Assembly (NCBI GenBank): GCA_029783825.1
Contig: JAREIK010002964.1
Span: 113,488 to 177,487 of the forward strand
Source of the DNA: Sapria himalayana
Taxonomy: Eukaryota > Streptophyta > Magnoliopsida > Malpighiales > Rafflesiaceae
Reading direction: 5' to 3'
DNA length: 64,000 bases
Shown: positions 37,310-47,384 of the stretch, piece by piece
How the letters are laid out: each line of letters opens with the position of its first letter
How positions within the stretch are numbered: position 1 is the stretch's first letter
Made by a program: the position numbers and the translations under genes
The notes under the pieces: model-generated
Databases searched by the model: none
What the model was told of the DNA's origin: nothing
The model's input: only the letters and a program-made list of their open reading frames with translations

Positions 37310-38795
37310 TGTATATATGTTGCTTTTCTTGTCCATATTTTCTTTCCCTACATTATAATCATAGTTGTTAGCTCATAAAATATATCGTATATTATTTTTC
37401 TATTTTTCTGTATTATGTATTATATTATCATGTAACATAAATTTTTTCACGTTGTAAAAAATATGTAAAAAAATATTTGTATAAATGTATATTAAAAGTA
37501 TGAATTATAGTATATGATAATAAAAATGTAACCTTTTTTATAAGATTATTTTGCTTATTTTTTTATGATTATTTTTAAATTCTTTTGTATATTTGAATAA
37601 TTAATATAATAAATTCTTTAACATGAAAAATTAATTTAATTTTTTTTAATTATAGAAAATAGTTGAGAATGTATGTATTGTCATATCATAGTATCACATG
37701 TCATATCATGTTTGATATTTGTATTGTAAGATATGTTTTAACATAAGATATAAATTGTGAAACCTATTAATTTTCATTAAAAAATATATGTTGTATTATT
37801 GTATCATTTCTTGTATCACAAGTTTCTAACAACTATGATCATAATTATTGGCATTTTTTTTTCTATCTATGATGTTAATTTGGTGATGACATGATGCATT
37901 TTTTTTCATTGATTTAGAATATCAATAAATATTAATCATGGGTGTGATTTTTTTAGTTAATTAATATTATTTTAATAGGATGAGTATCATCGTCATCAAT
38001 ATGTTTGTTTCTTTTGTGTTATTAACATTATCAACCATATATAACATACTACGTATAATAATTTATTATTTTGTAGTTGTAATTCATACTAATAATTAGG
38101 GCTGCTAATGATAATGAGTCGAGTTCGAGTTCAATTGAGCTCAAGTAGAGTTCGAGTTCAATTGAGCTCGAGTCAAGTTGTTAATATTCTGAGTTCGAGT
38201 TTAATTGAGCTAATGTGTTCATCTTTTGGAAGTAAAAATTTAGTTTTTACTATTACTAGTAAAAAAAATTGAATTTTATTGTTATTTTATGAATTAGAAG
38301 ATGTATGCTACTTTAATAATTCCATTCCATATATTTATCAAAGAATTTCATAAAACAAAATCACATGCCTGCCAAGATTCATGCGGCACATTCCCATCTG
38401 AGTCATGTTAGTGACTAAAAAATTTTCCTCAAGAAATTGAGATAGATATCAATTTTAAATTGAGAATATAGAGGCGGAATGCTTAGTCATAGTCATTGTT
38501 ATATGAGAGTTAATATTCATATATTGCATCAAATAGATAAAGATTCTATGTTTGACTCTGATAATCAAATAACTAAGCATTCAAATTTGATATATAACGA
38601 GAGCATAAGTATATTGAAATTGATTGTCATTTCATTAGAAGTAAGATCTAATATAATCTGTATGCAAGGTTGTTATTGCTTACACTTATTTTTATGATGG
38701 CTAATCATATAGTCACATCAATTTTAATCTTAGCTAGATTTGTCATTTCGATCAATATTGACATTGATAAGTATGTTTGTCATCTTTTTTTTCAG
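37310..38795. other. Unassigned AT-rich sequence
   Basis: No protein recognised. A purine/pyrimidine phrase at about 38,105-38,210 (GAGTTCGAGTTCAATTGAGC repeated about three times) resembles the GAGCTCGAG-rich ends of plant MITEs. The sequence before 38,795 ends in a pyrimidine tract and TTCAG that could be the 3' end of a PP5 intron. Confidence 0.4.
38100..38212. repeat. GAGTTCGAGTTCAATTGAGC repeat
   Basis: Three imperfect tandem copies of a roughly 35-bp unit containing GAGTTCGAGTT and CAATTGAGCTC. Similar GAGCTCGAG-rich segments are common at termini of plant DNA transposons. No partner end was located. Confidence 0.5.
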
Positions 38796-39415
38796 CCAAC
38801 AGGTTTGCTCGTGCTATAGAACTATACGCACAAGCTATCAATTTACATGATCAGAATACTGCGTATTGGGCCAATCATGCAATTTCCCATGCCAAACTGG
38901 AAGAAAATGGGTGCGCTGTAGAGGATGTTTCCAAGGATATCAATTGTGATCCTTACTATTCCAAGGCACATAATGCATCATGAGTTTGCTATGCATACTT
39001 TTCTTCTTCTTCCTCCTAACATTTGTCCAAAATTACAGGGTTATTACAGACGAGGTATTGCATATCTTGCCATGGGGAATCACAAAGAAGCATTGAAGGA
39101 CTTTCAGCAGGTTCCAATTATATCAATAAGCGTGGTTCAAAAACTTCATTCAACTTTAATCAATACCGTGTTTGAAGCTGTTTCAGTTAACATACTTGAT
39201 GATCATGAACATCATGGGTCTCTTTCATCATAACTTCTATGATGAACATGAATCAAGTTAAAAAATTTTGCCCAACGGATCGAGATGCTGCCCAGAAGTT
39301 TTAAGAGGGTAAGAATGTAGTATTGAAGCTCAAGTTTGAAAGAGCCATAGTCGTGCCCAGATCTGCATGGAAGTTTGTAGCAGATTCAATTGATTTTCAT
39401 TCTATGGAATCACCT
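38796..39415 (+). pseudogene. PP5: Serine/threonine protein phosphatase 5 TPR-region fragment
   Basis: Three exon-like pieces keep plant PP5 order. Exon a (38,796-38,965) reads ELYAQAINLHDQNTAYWANH and CAVEDVSKDINCDPYYSK. Exon b (39,039-39,110) reads GYYRRGIAYLAMGNHKEALK and DFQQ. Exon c (39,257-39,415) reads VKKFCPTDRDAAQK, a stop, then VLKLKFERAIVVP and ADSIDFHSMES. PP5 dephosphorylates signalling proteins and uses this TPR region for Hsp90 binding and autoinhibition. The metal-binding phosphatase domain is absent and exon c has an in-frame stop. Exon a ends CCAAG|GC, a GC donor, and the exon c acceptor is imperfect. Retained introns indicate a DNA-level duplication, not a retrocopy. The first exon is also missing. 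Confidence 0.85.
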
Positions 39416-39529
39416 AACCTGTATGAGCTGCTCATAGTCTTTTATTTTTTTATTTATAGGCTTGGGTTTCTCTTATATTATTTTACAATACAAGTAAAAT
39501 ATCATTTGTCCTTATATTACAAGTTGTGA

Positions 39530-39640
39530 TTTGGTGTGATGGTAAATATCTCTCCAAAGATAATAGGCCTTGAGTTCGAGATATCAAACTCTCTTAGATC
39601 CTGTGTCAAGTAGGAACCTCATGTGCTATGTATGGTCGTT
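39530..39640 (+). repeat. Possible tRNA-derived SINE head
   Basis: GATTTGGTGTGATGGTAAAT followed by CCTTGAGTTCGAGATATCA gives A-box-like (TGGTGTGATGG) and B-box-like (GAGTTCGAGAT) motifs at the 35-40 bp spacing of tRNA-derived SINEs. No clear 3' end was found. It lies just after the PP5 fragment. Confidence 0.4.
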
Positions 39641-40240
39641 ATCATCATACTTATATTGTAGATCCTTATATATTTTCATAAAGATTAGTTATTTTTGTAT
39701 TCTTTTTGCACAAATATATTTTATTTTGAAATTTTTATTAGATTTAGTGAGGTGAAGTTTATGTTTTGTTGCATATTTAATAATCTTGGCTTTGTGTGCT
39801 TTTGTATACAACCTATGATGAAAATTATTATTCTAGGCCAAGAATAAAATATCATGTATTAACTTTTATTTTGAATTATTATAATTTTTGTTAAACTTGA
39901 ATTTTTTATGTGTGTTTTAAATTTTAATGATGTTATTTTTTGAGATTTATTGCCTAGTGAGATGAGACCTAAAACTTAAGGATAAATTGATGATCAAAAA
40001 ATAATCAATATAAAAAATGTTGAATATTAATAATTTTATCTCCTAATTTTCTAGCTGTCTTGTTTATACGAGTCCACTCAAAAAATTAAGTTTTATTCTT
40101 ATCTTTAATTTTATTCTTTATTTTTAAAATTCTCGTGTAGTTTTTAAAGAGCCTACATCGCAAGAGTTTCCTAAAATGTGATATATAAAGTAAGGTGCAT
40201 ATTATCTTGCATATACTTTTAAATAAAAACATTAATAATG
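39640..40240. other. AT-rich spacer
   Basis: No gene or element was recognised between the SINE-like head and the triplicated array. Confidence 0.4.
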
Positions 40241-40247
40241 TTGGATT

Positions 40248-40570
40248 TTATTTTGGCAGCAGCGGCAGTGGATGCACCGGCAGCAATGGCAGCGATGGCA
40301 GGACCGACAGCGGCGGCAGCAGGCAGTGGCGGCAGCACCGTTTGCAGCGGTAGCAGCACCGGCACCGGCAGCAAAGTCAGCAGCGATGGCAGGACCGACA
40401 GCGGCGGCAGCAGGCAGTGGCGGCAGCGGCGGCAGCACCGTTTGCAGCAGTAGCAGCACCGGCACCGGCAGCAAAGTCAGCAGCGGCAGCAGTAGTGGCA
40501 GCGGCAGGAGCATCAGCAGCAGTGACAGTGGCAGCGACGGCAGGAGCAGCAACAATGGCAACAAATATGG
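40248..40570. repeat. GCA/GCG-rich block, copy 1
   Basis: A trinucleotide-rich block (GCAGCG, GGCAGC) containing a further duplication of about 93 bp: the segment starting GCGATGGCAGGACCGACAGC at about 40,291 recurs at about 40,384. It reads as Ala- or Ser/Gly-rich peptides in every frame, which is a compositional effect. Confidence 0.8.
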
Positions 40571-40628
40571 TATATAAGTACGTATATATTCAGTATATAC
40601 ATACATATAGTATTGTAGTATTTTATGT

Positions 40629-40666
40629 ACATATATACTGAGTATATATGTACTCAGTATATATGT
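40629..40666. repeat. Hairpin ACATATATACTGAGTA ... TACTCAGTATATATGT
   Basis: 16-base arms around a six-base loop, perfectly complementary in copy 1. The same position in copies 2 (about 41,690-41,727) and 3 (about 42,930-42,970) keeps the structure with a few substitutions. A second smaller inverted pair (TACTGTAGT ... ACTACAGTA) follows at about 40,674-40,705. Confidence 0.75.
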
Positions 40667-41324
40667 ATGCATATTACTGTAGTTTATATGTATATATACT
40701 ACAGTAATATATGTACGAGTGAAATGCTAGTATATATGTACATATTATTACAGTAATATATATTTATCAAAACTTAATTTTTATTTATTTATTTTGATTT
40801 GATTGAGTGGTTTGAATTTCTGACAGATGTGATACCGCATTGTTTTCCATACGAAGCTCATATAAGTGAAGGGATTTTTCAACAGACATAACGAACCATG
40901 ACTTGGACAACTTTTTCATGGCAGAAAGTCGATGATCGGAGGAGCAGAGGGAGAGAAAGCAACGTTAATGCATGGATAGATTATACTTTATGCACAGTCA
41001 GTGGGTACATTGATTAATAAGATGTAATATATTTTTTGTTGTTTTTTTTGTTTTAGTTATTTAAAATATTATATTAGAATAAGTTATTAAATGAACTTTT
41101 TTTGTTTAATTTAAAAGTTTCATTTATAGTTTTTGTTTTTATAAAATTTAATTTAATAATATTAAATTATTTAATTAAATTTTTGTTTAAACTGTATGAC
41201 AATAAATTTTAATTTGTGTTTGTTCATGTCTATATTAGTTGTTTTTATATATCTGTGAATATATTTGTGTTTCTCCGAATATTTTGGGTAGAATTTTAGC
41301 CTATTATAGGTATGTAAAAGCCTA

Positions 41325-41625
41325 TTATGAGTAGCGGTAGCTGCAGCAGTGGCGCCAGACACGTCAGCGGCAATGGTGGCGTCGGCAGCTGCGACAGTGA
41401 CTGCAGCAGTGGAGGTAGGAAAGGCAGCGGCAACACCAGTGGCAGCGTCGACATCGGCGGCAGCAACAGCAACGGCGACTGCAGAGGTAGCACCGGGAGC
41501 AGCCGCAGCAGCGGTTGCACCGGCAGTAGCCACAGCGGCGGTTGCACCGGCAACGGCGGGAGCACAGACAGAAGCCATAGCAGCGGTGGCAACAGTGAGA
41601 GCGGGAGCAGCAGGAATGACAACAA
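41325..41625. repeat. GCA/GCG-rich block, copy 2
   Basis: The same trinucleotide-rich texture as the first block, with GCAGCGGCAAC-like units. Frames of up to 162 codons exist only because the composition lacks stops. Confidence 0.8.
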
Positions 41626-42374
41626 ATGTGGTATATACGCACGTATATAGTCAATATATACGTATATATAATTTTGCATTATTTATGTACATAAATACTA
41701 AGTATATATGTACTCGGTATATATGTACGCATAATACTAAAATTAATATGTACAAATACTGCAGTAATATATGTACGAGTGCAATGCTAGTACATATGTA
41801 CATTTTTGTTGAAGTAATATATATTTATCAAACATAGTTTTTTTAAAATTTATTTTTATTTTATTTAGTGGTTTAAATTTCTTATAGATATGGTACCACA
41901 TTGTTTCTCATATGAAGCTTGTATAAGTGAAGAGATTTTTTAACATACATGAAGCACCGTGACTCAGACAGCATTTTCGCAGCAGAAAGTTGGTGATCGG
42001 AGGAGCAGATGGAGAGAAAGCAACGTCAATACATTGATAGATTATAATTTATGCATAGTCAATAGATACATTGATAACTAAGATATAATATATATTTTTT
42101 TTAGGTATTTAAAATATTGTATTAGAATAAGTTATTAAATGAATTTTTGTTGTTTAATTTAAAATTTTCATTTATAGTTTTTTATATTAAATTTTATACA
42201 AAAATATTAAATTATTTAATAAAATTTTAGTTTAAGGTTGTATGACAATCAATTTTAATTTGTGTTTGTTCATGTCAATAATAATTATTTTTATATATCA
42301 GTGAAAATGTTTGTATCTCGGAATTTTTTGGGTAGAATTTTAGCCTATTATAGGTATGAAAACCCTATTATCAG

Positions 42375-42870
42375 CAGCGTATCAGTGACAGCGGAGGTAG
42401 CAACAGTAGTGGTGGCGGCGGCAGCAACAACAATGGTGGCGCCGCCAGCAGTGGGGGTTGCAGCTATGGCAGTGCAGGCGAGAGCAGCAGCATCGGAGGG
42501 AGCGGCAGCGGCTACAGCCGTTGCTGCACCAGAAGCAGCGGCGGTAGCGGCGGAAAGCGGCGGAAGCGGCGGAAGCGGCGGAATCGGCGGCGGCGGCGGC
42601 GGCGGCGGAAGCGGCGGCGGCGGCGGCGGCAGCGGCGGAAGCGGCAGCGGCGGTGGCGGCGGTGGCGGCAACGGCGGCGGCGGTGGCGATGGCGGCAGCG
42701 GTGGAGGCGACGGCAGCGGCGGCGCCAGCTACAAAAATTGTTGCTGCGACATGCAACAACAGCTGGGGCAGCGACGGCAATCGCTGCAAGGGTGACGGTG
42801 GCAACGGCGACGGCCACAGCAATGGTAGCAGCAGCAGGAGTGACAAATGGAGTAGAAGCAACATCACCAA
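42375..42870. repeat. GCA/GCG-rich block, copy 3, with pure (GGC)n expansion
   Basis: The longest of the three blocks, including an almost pure GGC/GGA run at about 42,550-42,720 that reads as poly-Gly or poly-Pro. It accounts for the larger third period. Confidence 0.8.
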
Positions 42871-43479
42871 ATGAGGTACATACATAGGAATAAAGTCAGT
42901 ATATACATACATATAATACTGTAGTGTTTTATGTACATATATACTAAGTATATTTGTACTCAGTTTATATGTACACATAATACTACTGTTTTTATGTATA
43001 TATACTGCGATAAAATATGTACGAGTGAAATACTGGTATATATTTACATATATACCAAAGAATTATATATGTATTAAAACATAACTTTTTTTAATTAGAC
43101 TGAGCGGTTTAAATTTCTTACAGATATGATATTGCATTGTTACTCATACAAAGCTTTTATAAGTGATGAGATTTTTTACTAGACATTACGTGTCGTAACT
43201 TGGACAACTTTGTCATAGTATAAAAAAAATGATCGGATGAGCAGAGGAAGAGGAAGCAAACTCAATGAATGGATGTGTTATACTTTATGTACTGTCGGTA
43301 GATACTTTGATGAATTAAAAGTTTGTTAAAATTTGAATAAGATATTAAATGATTTTATTTTTTGTTTATTATAAATTATTTATAGTTTCAATTTTTATTC
43401 AATTTGATATAAAAATATTAAATTATTTAATTAAAAAAATTTTAAATAAATTAAATTCTGAAATTATTTTTGAATTTAA

Positions 43480-43960
43480 AATAGCTAGAAAAAAAATCTA
43501 TTGCTAAATTAACAAGGGAAAAACCACTTGCTAATTTAGCTAGGGAATTTTTCATTACTAATTTAGCTAGGAAATTTTTTATAGCTAATTTAGCTAGAAA
43601 ATATTAAAATTAGCGACGGATTTTTCGTCGCTAAATTTTTTTAGCTAGGGATTATATCCGTCGCTAAAATTTATAGACCAGTACTTTAGCTAGGGAATAT
43701 TATGTCATTATTTTTGTTTAGCAATGAATTATTTCGTTTATCTTGCTATTTTAGCTACAAAATTTTTCTTTTTTATCAATAGAATTTTTCGTGGCTAATT
43801 TTTTAGCTAGGAAAACTTTCATCACTAAAATTTAGAAAGGAGTACTTTAGAAATAGACCCGATTCGTCGGAATTGCGTTGCTATTTCCCATTTAGCGATG
43901 AAAATTTCTCATTTAGCTAGGAAATTGTCCCTAGTCATACAAGATTTTTCTTGTATGTCC
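43480..43960. mobile_element. CACTA-type right-end subterminal repeats
   Basis: At least eight copies of TTAGCTAGG(G/A)AA-type motifs (from about 43,536 to 43,912) are mixed with GCGACGGATTTTTCGTCGCTAA-like units (about 43,614-43,636 and 43,660-43,675), the classic subterminal repeats of plant CACTA elements. The block ends in TTTTTCTTGTATG at about 43,958, close to the TTTTTCTTGTAGTG terminus. The family differs from the CACTA ends at 5,336 and 16,509. No left end was found in the window. Confidence 0.65.
43936..43958. repeat. Short palindrome CATACAAGA-TTTT-TCTTGTATG
   Basis: Perfect 9-base arms at the presumed CACTA terminus. It could be two terminal sequences facing each other after a nested or abortive event. 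Confidence 0.6.
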
Positions 43961-43989
43961 ACTCACTTCCCAATAAAATGCGTTACTAA

Positions 43990-46900
43990 ACCCTAAAAAC
44001 ACATCACCGCATGGTAGGGTATGTTTTATTATTGAACCCCACCCCGCCATGTGTGTTTTAAAGTTATATAATAGAAATAAATTATGTCGACTGGAGCTGG
44101 CACTAGTAGATGCTACAGCACGACTGGGTCAGGCTGAGCTAACCATGGGGTCAGCCCTACCCCCCATCATGTGTTGGCTCGGGGCTAGGATGGGGTGGCA
44201 GGCGCACCGCCTACCCACACCGTACTCGAGAACCCAAGAGCCGAATGCCCAAATCCAGCATGCGCCCACCACGCATTTCTAACCCTAACTATCAAAATAC
44301 AAAAAAAAATATTAATTTGTTTTTGTAATAGACAATCCTAGACATTGGATTTAATTCCAATGGCTATGGCAGAAATTCATTGGCTGTTGGGTTTGTCCAC
44401 TTTAAAATTTAAAAAGATTATTAAAAAATTTAAAAAATATGATTTTTTTTAATAAAAAAATCTATAAATATAAATTATGAGTTTTAATATGTTTTTTAAT
44501 TTCTTTTTTGTATTGAATCTCAATTATATATTCTTACTCTCTAATATCCATCTCCACCGCTCTTTGATGTCTTTGTTTTTATTATATTTTTTAAGATTAA
44601 ACTTTAAAGGAATTTGAAGTTGTAGTTGGGGTTTTCTTTTTTTGTTTCTTGTTGTTGTGGGAGCGGAGTGTGGGCTACATCTTTATCTGTCTCGTCTCTA
44701 GTCCAGAACATTAATCAGTTAATTTTTTTATTATTTTTTTATATAGTTGAAGTTATAAAGAATAGAATAAAACTTAAAAAATAATGGTTAATGGTGAGTA
44801 TAATGATAATGATATTAATTTAAATTTAAAAGTAGATAAAAATGATAGTCCCACGAAATGGTCTAAAGCCGAAACTATATTTATTTTCATGACCTCTACT
44901 CAAACTCAAATACCTTAAAAAATAAAAAATTAAAAAAATATATGTAGTTTGAACTCACTTTAACATAATAAAAAATAAAAATATTTAGGATATTGATAAA
45001 GAATCAACACAATATAAGTATTATATAAAAATATATACATGTAGGAGTGCGTGTGAGATTAGATTCCTGAAGAGGTATGCCGATCAATACACCGAAAAAT
45101 AGGATGAATTAGATTCCAAGCAAACCCAATTGAGCATGAGCGATATGATTTTTAAAATTAAACCTAGTTAAACTTCTTAGACCCCATTCATTTATTACAA
45201 TGACTTAGGAACAAAAAATATGACCAAAATGATTACCATCAATTGTCTTCCAAAGAGATTTTCGGAGGATTCTAGGTTTGTCAGTATCATGCAGACCTAT
45301 CTCCAACTTTCTTATTATAGGTTTTCTAAGTCCATATGTAGGAATGACATTATTAAATTTTATAAGTTAGAAAAATAATTAATAATTAATGAATCTAAGT
45401 AATATAGTGGGGTAGTATATGTGACATCAATATCTAGACTAGTCATGATGATACATTTTTACATGTCTCACTGTCTACTATGTAGATTCTAAATAAAAAC
45501 TTAATAAAAAGAATTTAGAATTTTTAAAATTCTCCATCTTCGTGATGACCAAACCATATATACGTAAACGATGAGAATATTTATATATTATTATAATCAT
45601 AATAAAATATGTTTCATCACATTTGATAATTTATCTAACAATAAAGTATCTATTAATATATTTATTAGGACCATTAGGGACAAACTATTAAGTAAGATTT
45701 TTAACGTTAGATACATATATCATATTATTATACCTAATAGTAAAAGCGATGATGAAAATTATTTCTCCTACATTAGAAAAAATATAAAACTCACGAAAAT
45801 ATCTTCGGGTGCCTAGCAAGTAATAGTAGTTTGGTAGTCTCTGTTTGTTTGTGTAACTAAAGAATATATTCCAAATAAATATGATACACTATAGAAATTA
45901 CACTTATCTGATATTAGAGTCATGTGTTAGATACGAAGATGTGATATCCGACTGTATCAATAGTATTAGTGACGAAATTATTATTGATGATACTACCTGA
46001 GAAACAAGAATTTCTTTTATGAAATTCCTAAAAAATTTTTATGATACGACCAATATGTATTTGTATGTGTACAAGCCTATCACTTACATTGGACTCATGT
46101 GCATATGCAATATTAATAGCATATTTAATATGTCTAGTGATGACCCTATATTTAGTACCATATCTATTGAGATGGAAGCAAAGTACCCAAAGTACTAGTC
46201 TACTATTTCATCTATTTATTGCCTAGCTGCCAACTTGGATTCTAGGGTAAAGATGAAATAGATAGAAAATATTTTAATATATATATCCACATGCATGAAC
46301 CAATGACACCAACTTAAAGAGTTTATTCATGAAAAATTAGCGGAGTTATTTACATACTACGCCACTAGGTATAGTAGTTGTTGTAGCCAAGTTCTAAGTA
46401 TGAACATGAACATAATATTTGAAGATTAAGACTTCTCCACTTAGTTAGCAATGGGAAAACAATGTGGTGGTCTGTCCTATCAGATAACGATAACAAAAAC
46501 CTTGATATTTTACATAACGATTATTGCTCAATACTATCACAGTATTGATATCTAAGTCGGTATCTCAGTAATTAGATATCAATTATTATTCAATCCTATC
46601 ACATAACAATAACAAAAACTTTAATATTTTACAATGATAAAATTTATATGAGCCCGCCTATTCCATGCTGTCTAATGTGACATGAGATCTACTGACTCAT
46701 CCGATGTCGAGTGTAACATCAGAGTCTACTTTTTTAGTTTTTCTATTGTAACCAATGTCATTTCAAATAGGAGATCGAGACTACGACCAAATATCATTAA
46801 GGCATTTGCATGCATGAAGGATTGAAAGAATTTGAAGTTGGACATCCAGGATCGAGCTGGAACAGAAGTACATGAGTTGTTGACAAATGATGACTCATGA

Positions 46901-47384
46901 GACTTTTAGGATATTGAGCCCACTACTAGTGATACAATTAGATGCTTACAGGATGATGATGATTTACATACTAACACTGATTGAGATTATGATTGACCTT
47001 GATGATTATTATTTTATTTTTGCATGATACATTTTTTGTTTTTTTTTTTATTGTTATTTTTGTTAATCATTTTTTATGATATCATTATTCATTTTGAATG
47101 ATTTTTTCATTTCGTACAAATATGACATTTGATATGTAACAAATGAATATGATTCTATTTTTTTCATACATTTTACATTGCAAATCTGCAAATTGTAATT
47201 TTACATTTTATATATGTAAAAAATAAAAAATTTAAATCAAATATTTGCACGACCAACTTCGAGCACTACCCAGTCTGATTTTGCCCGAACTCGTGCTGGA
47301 CCATGTCAGGAACGGCATGGTGGCCCGACTGGGCCACGTAAAAATGGGTCATGCCAGCATGGCACAACGCATTTGACACCTCTA
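43990..47384 (+). mobile_element. Decayed hAT transposon (TAGAGGTGTCAAA terminus)
   Basis: The right end at 47,384 reads CGCATTTGACACCTCTA, the same terminus as the two GC-rich MITEs. The preceding 60 bp (CACGTAAAAATGGGTCATGC) parallel the MITE's CACGTGAAAAACGGGCCGTG. Transposase remains lie at 45,080-46,840. The left end is not clear. A relatively GC-rich stretch at 44,085-44,280 may be its left subterminal region. The sequence at 47,385-47,392 (CATAAAGT) has no exact partner near 44,050, so a target duplication is not shown. Confidence 0.65.
45080..46840 (+). pseudogene. hAT (Ricesleeper-type) transposase pseudogene
   Basis: Plus-strand matches to plant hAT transposase occur in order. Weak early pieces lie at 45,240-45,540. 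ITFDNLSNNKVSINIFIR (about 45,616-45,670) corresponds to the conserved LDNASNNDV block with an RNase H-fold active-site Asp. The usual H-RC-AHILNL block is only faintly kept as YIYHIII (about 45,715). NRRSRLRPNIIKAFACMKD (about 46,767-46,825) is the C-terminal dimerisation region. The transposase would excise the element by a hairpin mechanism. Stops and frameshifts show it is dead. It may be a fossil of the source that mobilised the MITEs. Confidence 0.75.

Larger units (their letters stand above)
40240..43450. repeat. Three-copy tandem array of a 1.06-1.24 kb unit
   Basis: The units share, in order, a GCA/GCG-rich block, a TATGTAC-rich segment with a hairpin, ATATGTACGAGTG-AATGCTAGTA, a segment with GATCGGAGGAGCAGA-GGAGAG and an AT-rich tail ending TTTTAGCCTATTATAGGTATG. 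The marker GATCGG lies at about 40,934, 41,995 and 43,231, giving periods of 1,061 and 1,236 bp; the larger gap reflects growth of the third GC block. Copy 1 lacks the left end and copy 3 lacks the right tail. The copies are clearly diverged. No conserved protein is seen across the three. CACTA-type subterminal repeats follow directly, so this may be CACTA interior. Confidence 0.85.

Noticed and set aside
36821..37358. Long Arg/Pro/Ala-rich open frames on both strands
   Set aside because: They lie entirely in the GC-rich MITE, where stop codons are rare. Several frames on both strands are open at once and none resembles a protein.
38796..39415. Functional PP5 or TPR gene
   Set aside because: First exon and catalytic domain are missing, exon c has an in-frame stop, and splice sites are imperfect.
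40232..42978. Ala/Ser/Gly/Pro-rich open frames up to 198 codons
   Set aside because: They arise from GCA/GCG/GGC trinucleotide runs, are open in all frames, and do not keep a frame across the three tandem units.
45571..45816. Independent 81-codon gene
   Set aside because: Its ITFDNLSNN block is the conserved part of a hAT transposase and the flanking frames continue the same protein.
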